Shown in pieces: positions 44,244-52,675 of a stretch of 64,000 nt of DNA. The stretch is from the NCBI GenBank assembly GCA_964520865.1, contig CAZFOY010000002.1:60491-124490 (forward strand), in the 5' to 3' direction. The stretch's first letter is position 1. Every line of letters begins with the position of its first letter. Both the position numbers and the translations under genes were made by a program. The DNA is from CAVQCT01 sp964520865 (GTDB lineage Bacteria > Zixibacteria > MSB-5A5 > GN15 > FEB-12). The notes under the pieces are model-generated. The model saw only the letters and a list, made by a program, of their open reading frames with translations. It was not told the DNA's origin and did no database searches.

Positions 44244-46079
44244 TTACGCAATTGTTTCGGGGTGATCGATCAGATACAACCCGTCGTTGATCAGTTTGGT
44301 GTATTCCTGTTCTTCAGCCGCCTTCTGTTCCAAAAACGCCAGGATCTCCTTGCGAACCTCGGGAAACAGATTATTCGCAGAGAGAATTTCGAGAATCTCT
44401 ACCGGAAGCAGCCAGTCATAGCGATACTTGGTTTTCAGTTCTTCCCAGACAAGGGGAAGCACGGCGCTGTCCGCCTTCTTGTCACGGCAGTTGCGAACTT
44501 TCTGATACAAAGCGAAGAGGTCCCGCTGTTCCGGGGAGTACTCAAATTTCACCGTTCTCCGTTTGGAGACGGCGGAAGGCTGCTGATAAGCATCCTTGTC
44601 GGCGGCACCGGCGAAGACCGAGACGATTTTGTCACCGACAGCCATATCGTAGATGCCCCACGACGGATCAAACAGAGTCTTGTCTCGAAGGCTCACCTTG
44701 CAGTCGCCAAACGTCATCAGAATGATCTTTCCGTCTTTTCTTTCGATACTCTTGAGAGTGCCGTCGACTAACACGCCGGACTCAAATTCCAGCTTCGTCG
44801 TCTTGCCCGCTTCAATATGAAGCTTGCCAAGCTGGTCATCGGTGAGTTCTTCGAGAGGAGTCGATTCCCCCTTGAGCTTGCCGATCGGAGATCCGAATCC
44901 TTCGTGATGGTAGCTCGTGTCATGTCCGGGAAGCTCTTTGTAGTTGAAGGCGAGATTGGATAGTCCGGTAGTTTTGATATAGATCGGTGCATCGTTGTCA
45001 TCTGTGAACACTTCGGTAAACGTGCCGGAAACTTGCAGGCCCGAGCTGTACTCACAGGTTGCGGTGTTTTCGCATTCAATCGCCTTTCGGATACCCTCGA
45101 TTCCACCCGTTCTGAAAGCCATAGTGTCGGCAAACTTCTCGAGGACTTCGATAAGGTGGTCAAAATCGGGAGTAACGAATAGCTGCGGCTGCATGGTCGT
45201 GATGTCGAACGCATAGCCGGTCGTTTCGAGTTTGTACGGAAGCTTCTTGACCTCGTCGGTAAAACAGTGAGCTGCTTCGCCGATCGAAGAGAGCAGGCCG
45301 GCGCCATAGATTTTGGGATTGTCCAGCGTGCCGATCAGTCCGTATTCCACCGTCCACCAGTGCAACCGACTCAGGAGTGCCATCTCCGAAGGTTTCCCGA
45401 GATGCGACTGTCGGTAGATGACATCATCTTCAGCTTTCTTCACCTCTTGCGGATCGGCATCCCGCTGTTCTTTGAGCAGCGACAGTCTCCTGATCGCTTC
45501 GTAGAGCTCGAAATCTTTCTTCGATGACATAGCCTTTGAACCGACATAACCGATTCTCCGCAAATACTCGGCGTAGGTCGAATCCGCAATCACCGGCGCA
45601 TGTCCGGCTGCTTCATGGATGATATCCGGGCTGGGGGTGTACTCGATATGATGGATCTGGCGCATGTCCGAAGCAATAACGAGAACCCGATGTGCCTGGA
45701 ATTCCATAAAGGCCGCGGGGGGGATGAAGCCGTCGACTGTTACGGCCGCCCAGCCGATTTTCGAGAGAATATCATTCATCTCGATGATGCTGGGAATCGC
45801 CTCGATCTTGAGACCGGTCTTCTCCAGTCCTTCGAAATAAATCTTGTGTGCGTATTCGATCAGAAAGCGGCGATTCTGCCTGAGTACGTACCGCCAGACC
45901 GAGTGATCCTGGGCCGTATATGCAATATAGTTCTGATCTACAATGAACTGCTTGAGATGCTGCGGCAGTTTCTTGACAATGTCATTCTCAAGCAGCCGAC
46001 GATAGGAATCGGAGACGGCAGGTTCAGCGGTTTGCTGAGGCGGTGAGGCCACCGTCGGCGATAGTTTAGGGTCGTGCAT
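44244..46079 (-). CDS. phhA: Aromatic amino-acid (phenylalanine 4-) hydroxylase, long form
   Basis: 611 aa. Non-haem-iron, pterin-dependent enzyme converting phenylalanine to tyrosine. The iron ligands are H155 and H160 in DIIHEAAGHAP and E245 in WWTVEYGLIG. The catalytic core occupies about 40-350. The remaining 260 residues (including GVLVDGTLKSIERKDGKIIL and YRYDWLLPVEILEIL) are not in the classic Pseudomonas enzyme (about 260 aa) but occur in a long bacterial subfamily. No N-terminal ACT domain. A GGGAGGAG ribosome site is present. With phhB and the BH4 genes it forms a complete pterin-hydroxylase system. Confidence 0.93.
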   Translation of the reverse strand: MHDPKLSPTVASPPQQTAEPAVSDSYRRLLENDIVKKLPQHLKQFIVDQNYIAYTAQDHSVWRYVLRQNRRFLIEYAHKIYFEGLEKTGLKIEAIPSIIEMNDILSKIGWAAVTVDGFIPPAAFMEFQAHRVLVIASDMRQIHHIEYTPSPDIIHEAAGHAPVIADSTYAEYLRRIGYVGSKAMSSKKDFELYEAIRRLSLLKEQRDADPQEVKKAEDDVIYRQSHLGKPSEMALLSRLHWWTVEYGLIGTLDNPKIYGAGLLSSIGEAAHCFTDEVKKLPYKLETTGYAFDITTMQPQLFVTPDFDHLIEVLEKFADTMAFRTGGIEGIRKAIECENTATCEYSSGLQVSGTFTEVFTDDNDAPIYIKTTGLSNLAFNYKELPGHDTSYHHEGFGSPIGKLKGESTPLEELTDDQLGKLHIEAGKTTKLEFESGVLVDGTLKSIERKDGKIILMTFGDCKVSLRDKTLFDPSWGIYDMAVGDKIVSVFAGAADKDAYQQPSAVSKRRTVKFEYSPEQRDLFALYQKVRNCRDKKADSAVLPLVWEELKTKYRYDWLLPVEILEILSANNLFPEVRKEILAFLEQKAAEEQEYTKLINDGLYLIDHPETIA

Positions 46080-46145
46080 ATTCTCCTCCCGGTACCGAAT
46101 ATATTCTCAGGATAAGTGACTTAATGTCTCTATCAAATCCACAAT

Positions 46146-46152
46146 CAATATA
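46146..46152 (-). promoter_or_regulatory. TATATTG element upstream of the hydroxylase gene
   Basis: On the minus strand TATATTG lies 67 bases before the phhA start, with TTGTTG 19 bases further upstream. It could be the promoter of phhA-phhB, separate from the homogentisate operon. The same 7-mer occurs before the sigma-factor and hypA genes. Confidence 0.35.
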
Positions 46153-46199
46153 TATCTTATACCCATCCGGGCAACAACTGTTTGTGGCCGGTAATTTGT

Positions 46200-48173
46200 T
46201 TAACGGGATGAGGTCGGCTTAAGTTCCGGGATATCAACAAATTGCGACAGGGAGTCAGGATTGGCGAGGGCATCCCGATTGGGTACGTCCTGACCGTGAA
46301 CGACGCGGGTAACGGCGATCTCGACCTTCTTGCCGTTAATCGTGCGCGGTACTTCTTTAATGGGGAGAATAAGTTTCGGGACGTGACGTGGCGTTCGTTC
46401 GCTGCGGATGCGCTCTCGAATCTTCTGTTTAAGTTTATCATCCAGCGATACTCCTGCTTTGGGAACGACGAATAGAACAATGCGGGTGTCATTGTCGAAC
46501 CTCTGTCCGATTACAACGCTTTCCTCGATTTCAGGCATCGACTCGACCGGACCGTAGATTTCTGCCGTGCCGATTCTCACGCCGCCCGGATTGAGCGTAG
46601 CGTCGGAGCGCCCGTACACGACGGTGCCGCCGCGTTCATTGATCAGAATGTAATCGCCGTGGCGCCAGACGCCGGGGAAATAGTCGAAGTAGGCACGTTT
46701 GTATTTTCCCCCGTCGGGGTCATTCCAAAAGTGCACCGGTCGGGACGGAAACGGCGCAGTGCAGACAAGTTCGCCCACCTCGTTAATCACCGATTCCCCT
46801 TTGTCATTGTAGGTTTCGACCTTCATCCCCAGGCCGCGGCACTGCAGCTCGCCCGGATAAACCGGAAGCATCGGATTGCCCAGCATGAAGCAGGAAATGA
46901 TATCGGTTCCGCCGGAGATGGACGACAACTGAACGTCCGGTTTGACCTCCCGGTACACGTATTCGAAATTCGCAACCGAGAGCGGTGCGCCTGTGGAGAG
47001 AACCGCTTTGAGGCTCGACAGGTCGAACGAGTCTTTGGGGTGGAGCCCCGCGTTTTCGCACGAAGAAATGAATTTCGGACTGGTACCGAAAATATTGATC
47101 TTCTCCTTCTCAATTGCCTTGAATAGTGTCTCAAGATTGGGATAAGAAGGGGACCCATCGTAGAGAAACACGGTCGAGCCGACTCCGAGCGAGCTGATCA
47201 GCCAGTTCCACATCATCCAGCCACAGGTCGTGAAATAAGTGATCGTATCTTCGCGATTCAAATTGCTGTGGAGGACCAGTTCCTTGAAATGCTGAAGGAG
47301 CGTGCCTCCTGCTCCGTGCACGATGCATTTCGGCACTCCGGTCGTGCCCGACGAGTACATGATATACACCGGGTGATCGAATGGAAGTTGGGCGAATTTA
47401 ATTTCTCCAGCCTCATTGTCGAGAAGCTCTTCCCAGAGGATCGATCGTTCTCCAATCGACTTCTCGAACTCCGGGATTTTCGGAATCAGGACAATCTTCT
47501 CAAGAGAGGGGAGAGTCTTAGCGATCTGCTCGACAGTGTTCAGGGAGCTTATTCGCTTGCCGTGATATTGGTATCCGTTGGCCGTGATGAGCACCTTCGG
47601 TTCGATTTGACCGAACCGATCGAGCACTCCCTGAAACCCGAAATCCGGGGAGCAAGAGGACCAGATCGCCCCAAGACTGGTGGTGGCAAGCATGCCGATT
47701 ATGGCTTCGGGCATGTTGGCTATGAACGCGGCCACGCGGTCACCCTGACCGACGCCGAGCTTCTTCAGCCCCTGGGCGCATCGGGCTACCTGTCGATAGA
47801 GCTGTTCGTAAGTGAGATAACGCGGCGAAGAGTCTTCGCACCAGTACGAGATTGCTATCCGATCGTCACGAAATCGAAGTAAATTTTCGGCAAAATTGAG
47901 CTGAGCCCCTTCAAACCAGCTTGCTGTCCGGATGTCTTTGCCGGCAAGTACCTTCTCAAAGCTCTTGGAGCATTTGATGTCGGTAAATTCCCAAATAGCC
48001 GCCCAGAAATCTACCGGCCTGTCGATTGACCATTCGTAGAGTGATTTGTAATCCGAAAAGTCCAGTCCGCACCGCCTGGTAACGAATGAGATAAACTTCT
48101 GCATATTCGAGTCGGCAACTCGTTCTGCCGACGGCGTCCAGATTGGTTTGTCGATGACCTTCTGATCCGGCAA
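46200..48173 (-). CDS. Acetoacetyl-CoA synthetase
   Basis: 657 aa of the acyl-CoA synthetase (ANL) superfamily. It activates acetoacetate with ATP and CoA. The phosphate-binding loop YMYSSGTTGVPKCIVHG, the adenine motif and the acylation-loop region INGKKVEIAVTR are visible; the family-specific DFWAAIWEF lies near the N-terminus. The frame is open to 48251, but TTG 48173 has AAGGA 7 bases upstream, begins just past the previous gene and gives the usual family N-terminus (KPIWTPSAERV). It would use the acetoacetate released by fumarylacetoacetase, closing tyrosine breakdown. Confidence 0.9.
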   Translation of the reverse strand: MPDQKVIDKPIWTPSAERVADSNMQKFISFVTRRCGLDFSDYKSLYEWSIDRPVDFWAAIWEFTDIKCSKSFEKVLAGKDIRTASWFEGAQLNFAENLLRFRDDRIAISYWCEDSSPRYLTYEQLYRQVARCAQGLKKLGVGQGDRVAAFIANMPEAIIGMLATTSLGAIWSSCSPDFGFQGVLDRFGQIEPKVLITANGYQYHGKRISSLNTVEQIAKTLPSLEKIVLIPKIPEFEKSIGERSILWEELLDNEAGEIKFAQLPFDHPVYIMYSSGTTGVPKCIVHGAGGTLLQHFKELVLHSNLNREDTITYFTTCGWMMWNWLISSLGVGSTVFLYDGSPSYPNLETLFKAIEKEKINIFGTSPKFISSCENAGLHPKDSFDLSSLKAVLSTGAPLSVANFEYVYREVKPDVQLSSISGGTDIISCFMLGNPMLPVYPGELQCRGLGMKVETYNDKGESVINEVGELVCTAPFPSRPVHFWNDPDGGKYKRAYFDYFPGVWRHGDYILINERGGTVVYGRSDATLNPGGVRIGTAEIYGPVESMPEIEESVVIGQRFDNDTRIVLFVVPKAGVSLDDKLKQKIRERIRSERTPRHVPKLILPIKEVPRTINGKKVEIAVTRVVHGQDVPNRDALANPDSLSQFVDIPELKPTSSR

Positions 48174-48201
48174 AGTGCAGTCCTTTTGATAGGAGAGAGT
48201 T

Positions 48202-49182
48202 TTAGGGGTGACCGGCCACAATACCGGCGTAAACGAGAGCTTTCCAGGCAATATCGCGGTCGCGCTGTGTGAGGGCGGTCTTGGCCGTCAATTCAAGGTG
48301 ATTGACCGTCTCCGGGCTCTCAGCCCGGGCGAACGAGATCGCCACCATCAACATCCTGTTGTAGTCTCCCGATTCGGCATACTCCTCAAACAGATGTTCG
48401 GAAGCATCGGCAATCTTGAATCCCTCGACAAACTGCAGCACTTCCTCACGGGTCGGGATCGACTCGGCCGTAGCGAGATTGCCCAGGTCGTTGCCGGTGA
48501 GAACTGAAGAGTGCTTTATAAAGTCAGGGAGTTTGTCATAGCCGATCGGGTTTGCCGTGTCGGGTCTCGCCATACGAAAGATAGCATCGCCACGGGCGCG
48601 GGTGTAGAACTCACCGCTGTTGCGGCCGACTAGATCGATCAGGTCCGGTTGAATCTGGCCGTCGCGGAAGAGCGCCTCCTCGACATGAAACCTGAGGACT
48701 TCGCAAACAATCAGATTCCCCGAGGCATTCGTTTCACCGAGGTTGATAATTTGTTTGACCGCGCACTCCATTTGGAACGGTGATTCCTTAACCCGGAACG
48801 GCTTGATCAAGTCGGATGCAACGGGAGTGAGTCCGCTTCTGACGAATTCATCGACACCAGTTTCAAATTCCGCCGATGCAAGATTCACCTGGTGGACGAT
48901 GTCGTAAGTGACTGCCTGCACCACACATTCTTTCGTATCGACCAGATTCTGGTAGGTGTCTTTAAGGGTGGCGTCGCGTCCGCGCCGGGCGGGGGAGAAG
49001 GCGATTGTCGGCGGGTTGGCGCCGAAAGCGTTGAAGAATGAAAAGGGGGCCAGATTCCGAATTCCCTCCTTTGAGAGGGTCGAGACCAGCGCGATAGGCC
49101 GAGGAGCAACTCCGCCGAGCAGTGCGCGATGCACTTCGGGAATCGGTGTGCTTTTCGGATCAATGTGACGCATCTTGCTCAT
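48202..49182 (-). CDS. Flavin reductase-like (FMN-binding split-barrel) protein
   Basis: 326 aa. The N-terminal 200 residues form the flavin-reductase-like fold (GGVAPRPIALVSTLSKEG, NLAPFSFFNAFGANPPTIAFSP). The C-terminal part (HLFEEYAESGDYNRMLMVAI) is an extra helical region. The exact role in tyrosine breakdown is unknown. It overlaps the fumarylacetoacetase gene by 4 bp, so it clearly belongs to the operon. It might reduce a quinoid by-product or a flavin for another enzyme; this is a guess. Confidence 0.82.
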   Translation of the reverse strand: MSKMRHIDPKSTPIPEVHRALLGGVAPRPIALVSTLSKEGIRNLAPFSFFNAFGANPPTIAFSPARRGRDATLKDTYQNLVDTKECVVQAVTYDIVHQVNLASAEFETGVDEFVRSGLTPVASDLIKPFRVKESPFQMECAVKQIINLGETNASGNLIVCEVLRFHVEEALFRDGQIQPDLIDLVGRNSGEFYTRARGDAIFRMARPDTANPIGYDKLPDFIKHSSVLTGNDLGNLATAESIPTREEVLQFVEGFKIADASEHLFEEYAESGDYNRMLMVAISFARAESPETVNHLELTAKTALTQRDRDIAWKALVYAGIVAGHP

Positions 49183-50198
49183 ATGTTCTTCTTTTTCGCG
49201 AGGATCGAATAGCTCGCCTCGTCTTTGACAATTCGATTGGTCAGTCTGCCAAGTCCTTCGATCTCAAGTTCAATAATATCTCCGTCATTCAGCCAGATCG
49301 GCGTGAACTCTTCTCCCCGAGCCCTGGCTTCCAGCGTCCAGGTCCCGTTTAGCTCCAGGTAGCAGCCGGTTCCGACCGTACCAGATCCGATCACGTCCCC
49401 GGGGAAGATATCGACGCCGTAGGCGCAGCGCTCAATGATCTCCGCAAACGTCCAGTTCATATCTTTGAGGTTGCCGTCGGAGATCTGTTTTCCATTATGC
49501 GATGCGGTCATGCGGAGATTGTATTTGTCGCCGAATTCGGTGCTGATTCGTTTCGGTGAGAGTTCGTCCGGAGTGACCAACCAGGGACCTATCGAAGTCG
49601 CGAAGTCTTTGCCTTTAGCCGGTCCGAGATTCAGCTTCATCTCTTCCATCTGCAGGACGCGGGCGGACAGGTCGTTCATGATCGTGTAGCCGGCTATATA
49701 TTTGTCAGCATCCTTTGAGGCAACATTCCGTCCACGTTTGCCGATTACGACCGCGGCCTCCAATTCAAAATCCAACTTCTGAAGATGGTCGTCTTCGACT
49801 GCAACATCACCCTCGCCAATCACGCCGTTGTGATTGGTGAAGTAAAAGATCGGATACTGATCGAATTCAGGGATCATATCCACGCCTCTATTCCTTCGGG
49901 CGGTGGCGACGTGCTGTCTGAACGCGTAGGCATCGCGGCACGAAGTAGGGCGGGGGACCGGAGCTAAGAGCGTAAAATCGGTTCCTATTGCTTCGTTCGT
50001 CTTGCCGGAGGTAATCGCATCCTGCGTTTTGCGGGCAAGGTCCATCGCCTTTTCTTCGCCCTGGAGGAATTCGGCCATGGTTGCCGGAAGGTCTATTGAA
50101 ATGTTGTGGGCGTTGACTGACAGGTCGAAAATCTGGTTATCGATATACAGTCCGAGTCTTTCCGGATATCGGGCGTTTCTATACGATACGAGCTTCAT
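49179..50198 (-). CDS. Fumarylacetoacetate hydrolase family protein
   Basis: 339 aa. It cleaves fumarylacetoacetate to fumarate and acetoacetate in tyrosine/homogentisate breakdown. The metal-binding acidic motif FELEAAVVIGKRGRNV, IMNDLSARVLQ and KGKDFATSIGPWLV are conserved. It is shorter than the animal enzyme (about 419 aa). Its start overlaps the aminotransferase stop by 20 bp and its stop overlaps the flavin-reductase start. Since no maleylacetoacetate isomerase gene is present, the substrate could be the maleyl isomer instead. Confidence 0.88.
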   Translation of the reverse strand: MKLVSYRNARYPERLGLYIDNQIFDLSVNAHNISIDLPATMAEFLQGEEKAMDLARKTQDAITSGKTNEAIGTDFTLLAPVPRPTSCRDAYAFRQHVATARRNRGVDMIPEFDQYPIFYFTNHNGVIGEGDVAVEDDHLQKLDFELEAAVVIGKRGRNVASKDADKYIAGYTIMNDLSARVLQMEEMKLNLGPAKGKDFATSIGPWLVTPDELSPKRISTEFGDKYNLRMTASHNGKQISDGNLKDMNWTFAEIIERCAYGVDIFPGDVIGSGTVGTGCYLELNGTWTLEARARGEEFTPIWLNDGDIIELEIEGLGRLTNRIVKDEASYSILAKKKNI

Positions 50199-51336
50199 CT
50201 ACCTTTCCTTTTTCCATTTTCGCAGCATTGGGATATTTCTTGAGCAACAGGACGTACACTTCTTCGATTATCCTGAGGGCGAACTCGGTTTCGTCGATCG
50301 TCCCCGAGTTGACGCGGATGCCGTTCGGAATGCCGAAAGCGCCGAGCGGTCGAATGATCAGCCCGCGATTCAGACACTCGAGATAGAAGTCGTCGGTGAA
50401 ATTCTCGTCCGGCATAACGAGCATGATGAAGTTAGCGGAGGTCGGTACCCGGGCAATGCCGAGGCTGTCGAACCGGTCGGCCATGATCTTGAGTGACTCC
50501 TTGTTCAATTTCACCGTGCGGGCCAGGAACTCATCGTCGTCCAGGGCGGCGATCGCCCCGACCTGAGCGAGCAGGTTCGGCTCGAACGGGAGCTTGACCT
50601 TGTACAAGGCGTTGATGACCTCATCCGGGCCGACGGCAAATCCTACCCGCAGACCGCCAAGTCCGTACGCCTTGGACAGGGTCCTGGTCACAACCATATT
50701 CTCATAGTCGTACCGTACCCCATTGGGGTAATCGGGATTCTCCGCCGCGTAAGTGGTGTAAGCCTCATCGAGTATCACCATGATATCGTCCGGAACCGCA
50801 GCCATGAACGACTCGAATTCCGCCCGGCCGAACATCGTTCCGGTCGGGTTGTTTGGATTAGCCAGATAGATCATTCGGGTCTTGTCGCTGATGCCATGCC
50901 GGATCGACTCCAGATCATACCCGTAGTTCTTCAGGGGAATCCGTTTCACCGTTCGGCCGAACTTCTGAGCGTTGACATACAGGCCGATAAACGTCCCCTC
51001 ACTGGTCAGAATCTCGTCTTCCTCTTCGGTAAAGGCATTGACGATATAGGCGATAAGCGAGTCGGTTCCGTGGCCGCACACAACATGCTCAGGTTGTACC
51101 TCGTACTTAGCCGCGATCGCATGCACGAGATCATGAGAGAGAGGATCGGTGTAGCGATGCAGCTGCGGAAGAGCTGCCTTTATCGCTTCGGTCGCCTTGG
51201 GCGAAGGACCGAGCGGGTTTTCGTTGGAGGCGAGTTTGACTATCCGATTGAGGTTCTTCTCGCGGGCCAGTTCGCCAATAGGTTTTCCCGCCCGATATGG
51301 GCGAAGGTTCTTTACGAATTCCGGTATCTTTATCAT
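50179..51336 (-). CDS. HisC-like aminotransferase, probably tyrosine/aromatic aminotransferase
   Basis: 385-aa PLP enzyme of the class I/II fold, closest to histidinol-phosphate aminotransferase (LASNENPLGPSPKA, NPNNPTGT, and PLP lysine in RTLSKAYGLGGLRVGFAV). ATG 51336 has AGGATAG just upstream; an earlier ATG at 51378 adds an unlikely tail. It lies between homogentisate dioxygenase and fumarylacetoacetase with no histidine genes nearby, so conversion of tyrosine to 4-hydroxyphenylpyruvate is the likely job. HisC homologues with aromatic activity are known. A genuine HisC remains possible. Confidence 0.85.
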   Translation of the reverse strand: MIKIPEFVKNLRPYRAGKPIGELAREKNLNRIVKLASNENPLGPSPKATEAIKAALPQLHRYTDPLSHDLVHAIAAKYEVQPEHVVCGHGTDSLIAYIVNAFTEEEDEILTSEGTFIGLYVNAQKFGRTVKRIPLKNYGYDLESIRHGISDKTRMIYLANPNNPTGTMFGRAEFESFMAAVPDDIMVILDEAYTTYAAENPDYPNGVRYDYENMVVTRTLSKAYGLGGLRVGFAVGPDEVINALYKVKLPFEPNLLAQVGAIAALDDDEFLARTVKLNKESLKIMADRFDSLGIARVPTSANFIMLVMPDENFTDDFYLECLNRGLIIRPLGAFGIPNGIRVNSGTIDETEFALRIIEEVYVLLLKKYPNAAKMEKGKVDEARIV

Positions 51337-51426
51337 TCTGCTATCCTGCTTGCAATAGTGTTGCTGTCCTGTCGCCACTAAGCTACAGCATTTGACCGGT
51401 TAGTCAAGCCGCTCGCACAAAATCTC

Positions 51427-52599
51427 CTACCGGGCACCGTTTTCCAGCCACGACTTGGCATAATTCTCGTCGATGACGTCCTTTACGTGCAGCGTTGGGC
51501 GCAGCGGCGCATAAGTGTCGATCATAACGGCGTATTCGTCCGTTCCCTTCTTGCCGATTGAGGCTTCGGTCTTGCCCGGTTGCGGTCCGTGAGGCATTCC
51601 CCCCGGATGCAGCGTGATCGAGCCCTCGACCACCCCCTTGCGGGACATGAAATCCCCCTCGACATAATACAGGACTTCGTCACTGTCGATATTCGAGTGG
51701 AAATAAGGAGCCGGGATCGCCTTTTCATGAAAATCGAAAGGACGGGGGACGAAATTACAGAGAATGAAGTGACCGGTTCGGAAGGCCAGATGCACCGGCG
51801 GCGGCAGGTGAATTCGCCCGACCTTGGCATGATAATCCTTGATGTTGAAGGCAAACGGATACAGATAGCCGTCCCAACCGACTACGCCGAACGGATGATG
51901 CGGAAGGATATGCTCGAAATACCGTGTGCCTGCCTTGATGATCACATGGAATTCACCCGATTCGTCGTTCGGTTCCATGTACTCGGGCAATTTGAAGTCC
52001 CGTTCCGAGTAAGGGGCATGCTCCAGGAGCTGGCCGTAATCATTGCGATAGTGATTCGGGATTTCGTAGGCGGTATCGGATTCGACTATCATCAGCTTGT
52101 TATTCTCGAAATTGTCGAATTTGATCTGATAGGTAACCGCGCGCGGGATGATGAACTGGTCCCCTTCTTTAAACGGGATTTTGCCGAATTCACTGAGCAT
52201 CACTCCGGTGCCGTGGTGAACGAACACGTATTCGGCGCCGTACGCATTCCGATAGAATTCATCGGTATCGCTTGTGACGTGGGCCGTGTAGATATGGCAG
52301 TGCGGATTGCGGAGATACAGCTTGCGGGCAGTGATAAACGTGCCGGAGGATTTCTTCTTGTCGGTGAAGAAGTGGTAGTAGAGAACGGGAGCTTCCGGCC
52401 AGTCGACGTCTTCATTCCACGAGAGATCGTTCATCCGCAATACCTCGGTGGGTGGATGAAAGTGATACTTGGTCGAATACACGCCGGAAAACCCCTTGCT
52501 CGAAAACAGCTCTTCACGATACAGTGACTTACCGTCCGGCTTGTAAAAGGTCGTATGCTTCACCGGGGGAAGCTCGCCCAGTCTATGATAAAACGGCAT
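51427..52599 (-). CDS. hmgA: Homogentisate 1,2-dioxygenase
   Basis: 390-aa cupin-type Fe(II) enzyme that opens homogentisate to maleylacetoacetate. Iron-site region: YFHSNIDSDEVLYYVEG (H301 and the acidic pair D307/E308) and LHPGGMPHGPQPG (H337). FGVVGWDGYLYPFAFNIKDY is the family signature. It is slightly shorter than animal HGD (about 445 aa). The ribosome site is AAAGGATC. It stands 76 bases after the HPPD gene in the same operon. Confidence 0.94.
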   Translation of the reverse strand: MPFYHRLGELPPVKHTTFYKPDGKSLYREELFSSKGFSGVYSTKYHFHPPTEVLRMNDLSWNEDVDWPEAPVLYYHFFTDKKKSSGTFITARKLYLRNPHCHIYTAHVTSDTDEFYRNAYGAEYVFVHHGTGVMLSEFGKIPFKEGDQFIIPRAVTYQIKFDNFENNKLMIVESDTAYEIPNHYRNDYGQLLEHAPYSERDFKLPEYMEPNDESGEFHVIIKAGTRYFEHILPHHPFGVVGWDGYLYPFAFNIKDYHAKVGRIHLPPPVHLAFRTGHFILCNFVPRPFDFHEKAIPAPYFHSNIDSDEVLYYVEGDFMSRKGVVEGSITLHPGGMPHGPQPGKTEASIGKKGTDEYAVMIDTYAPLRPTLHVKDVIDENYAKSWLENGAR

Positions 52600-52675
52600 C
52601 TTTGGATCCTTTCAGAAAGAAGGCCGGGAGGACGAAGATACCGTCTTGCGTCTCCCGGCGGCCTGATTCAATTTG

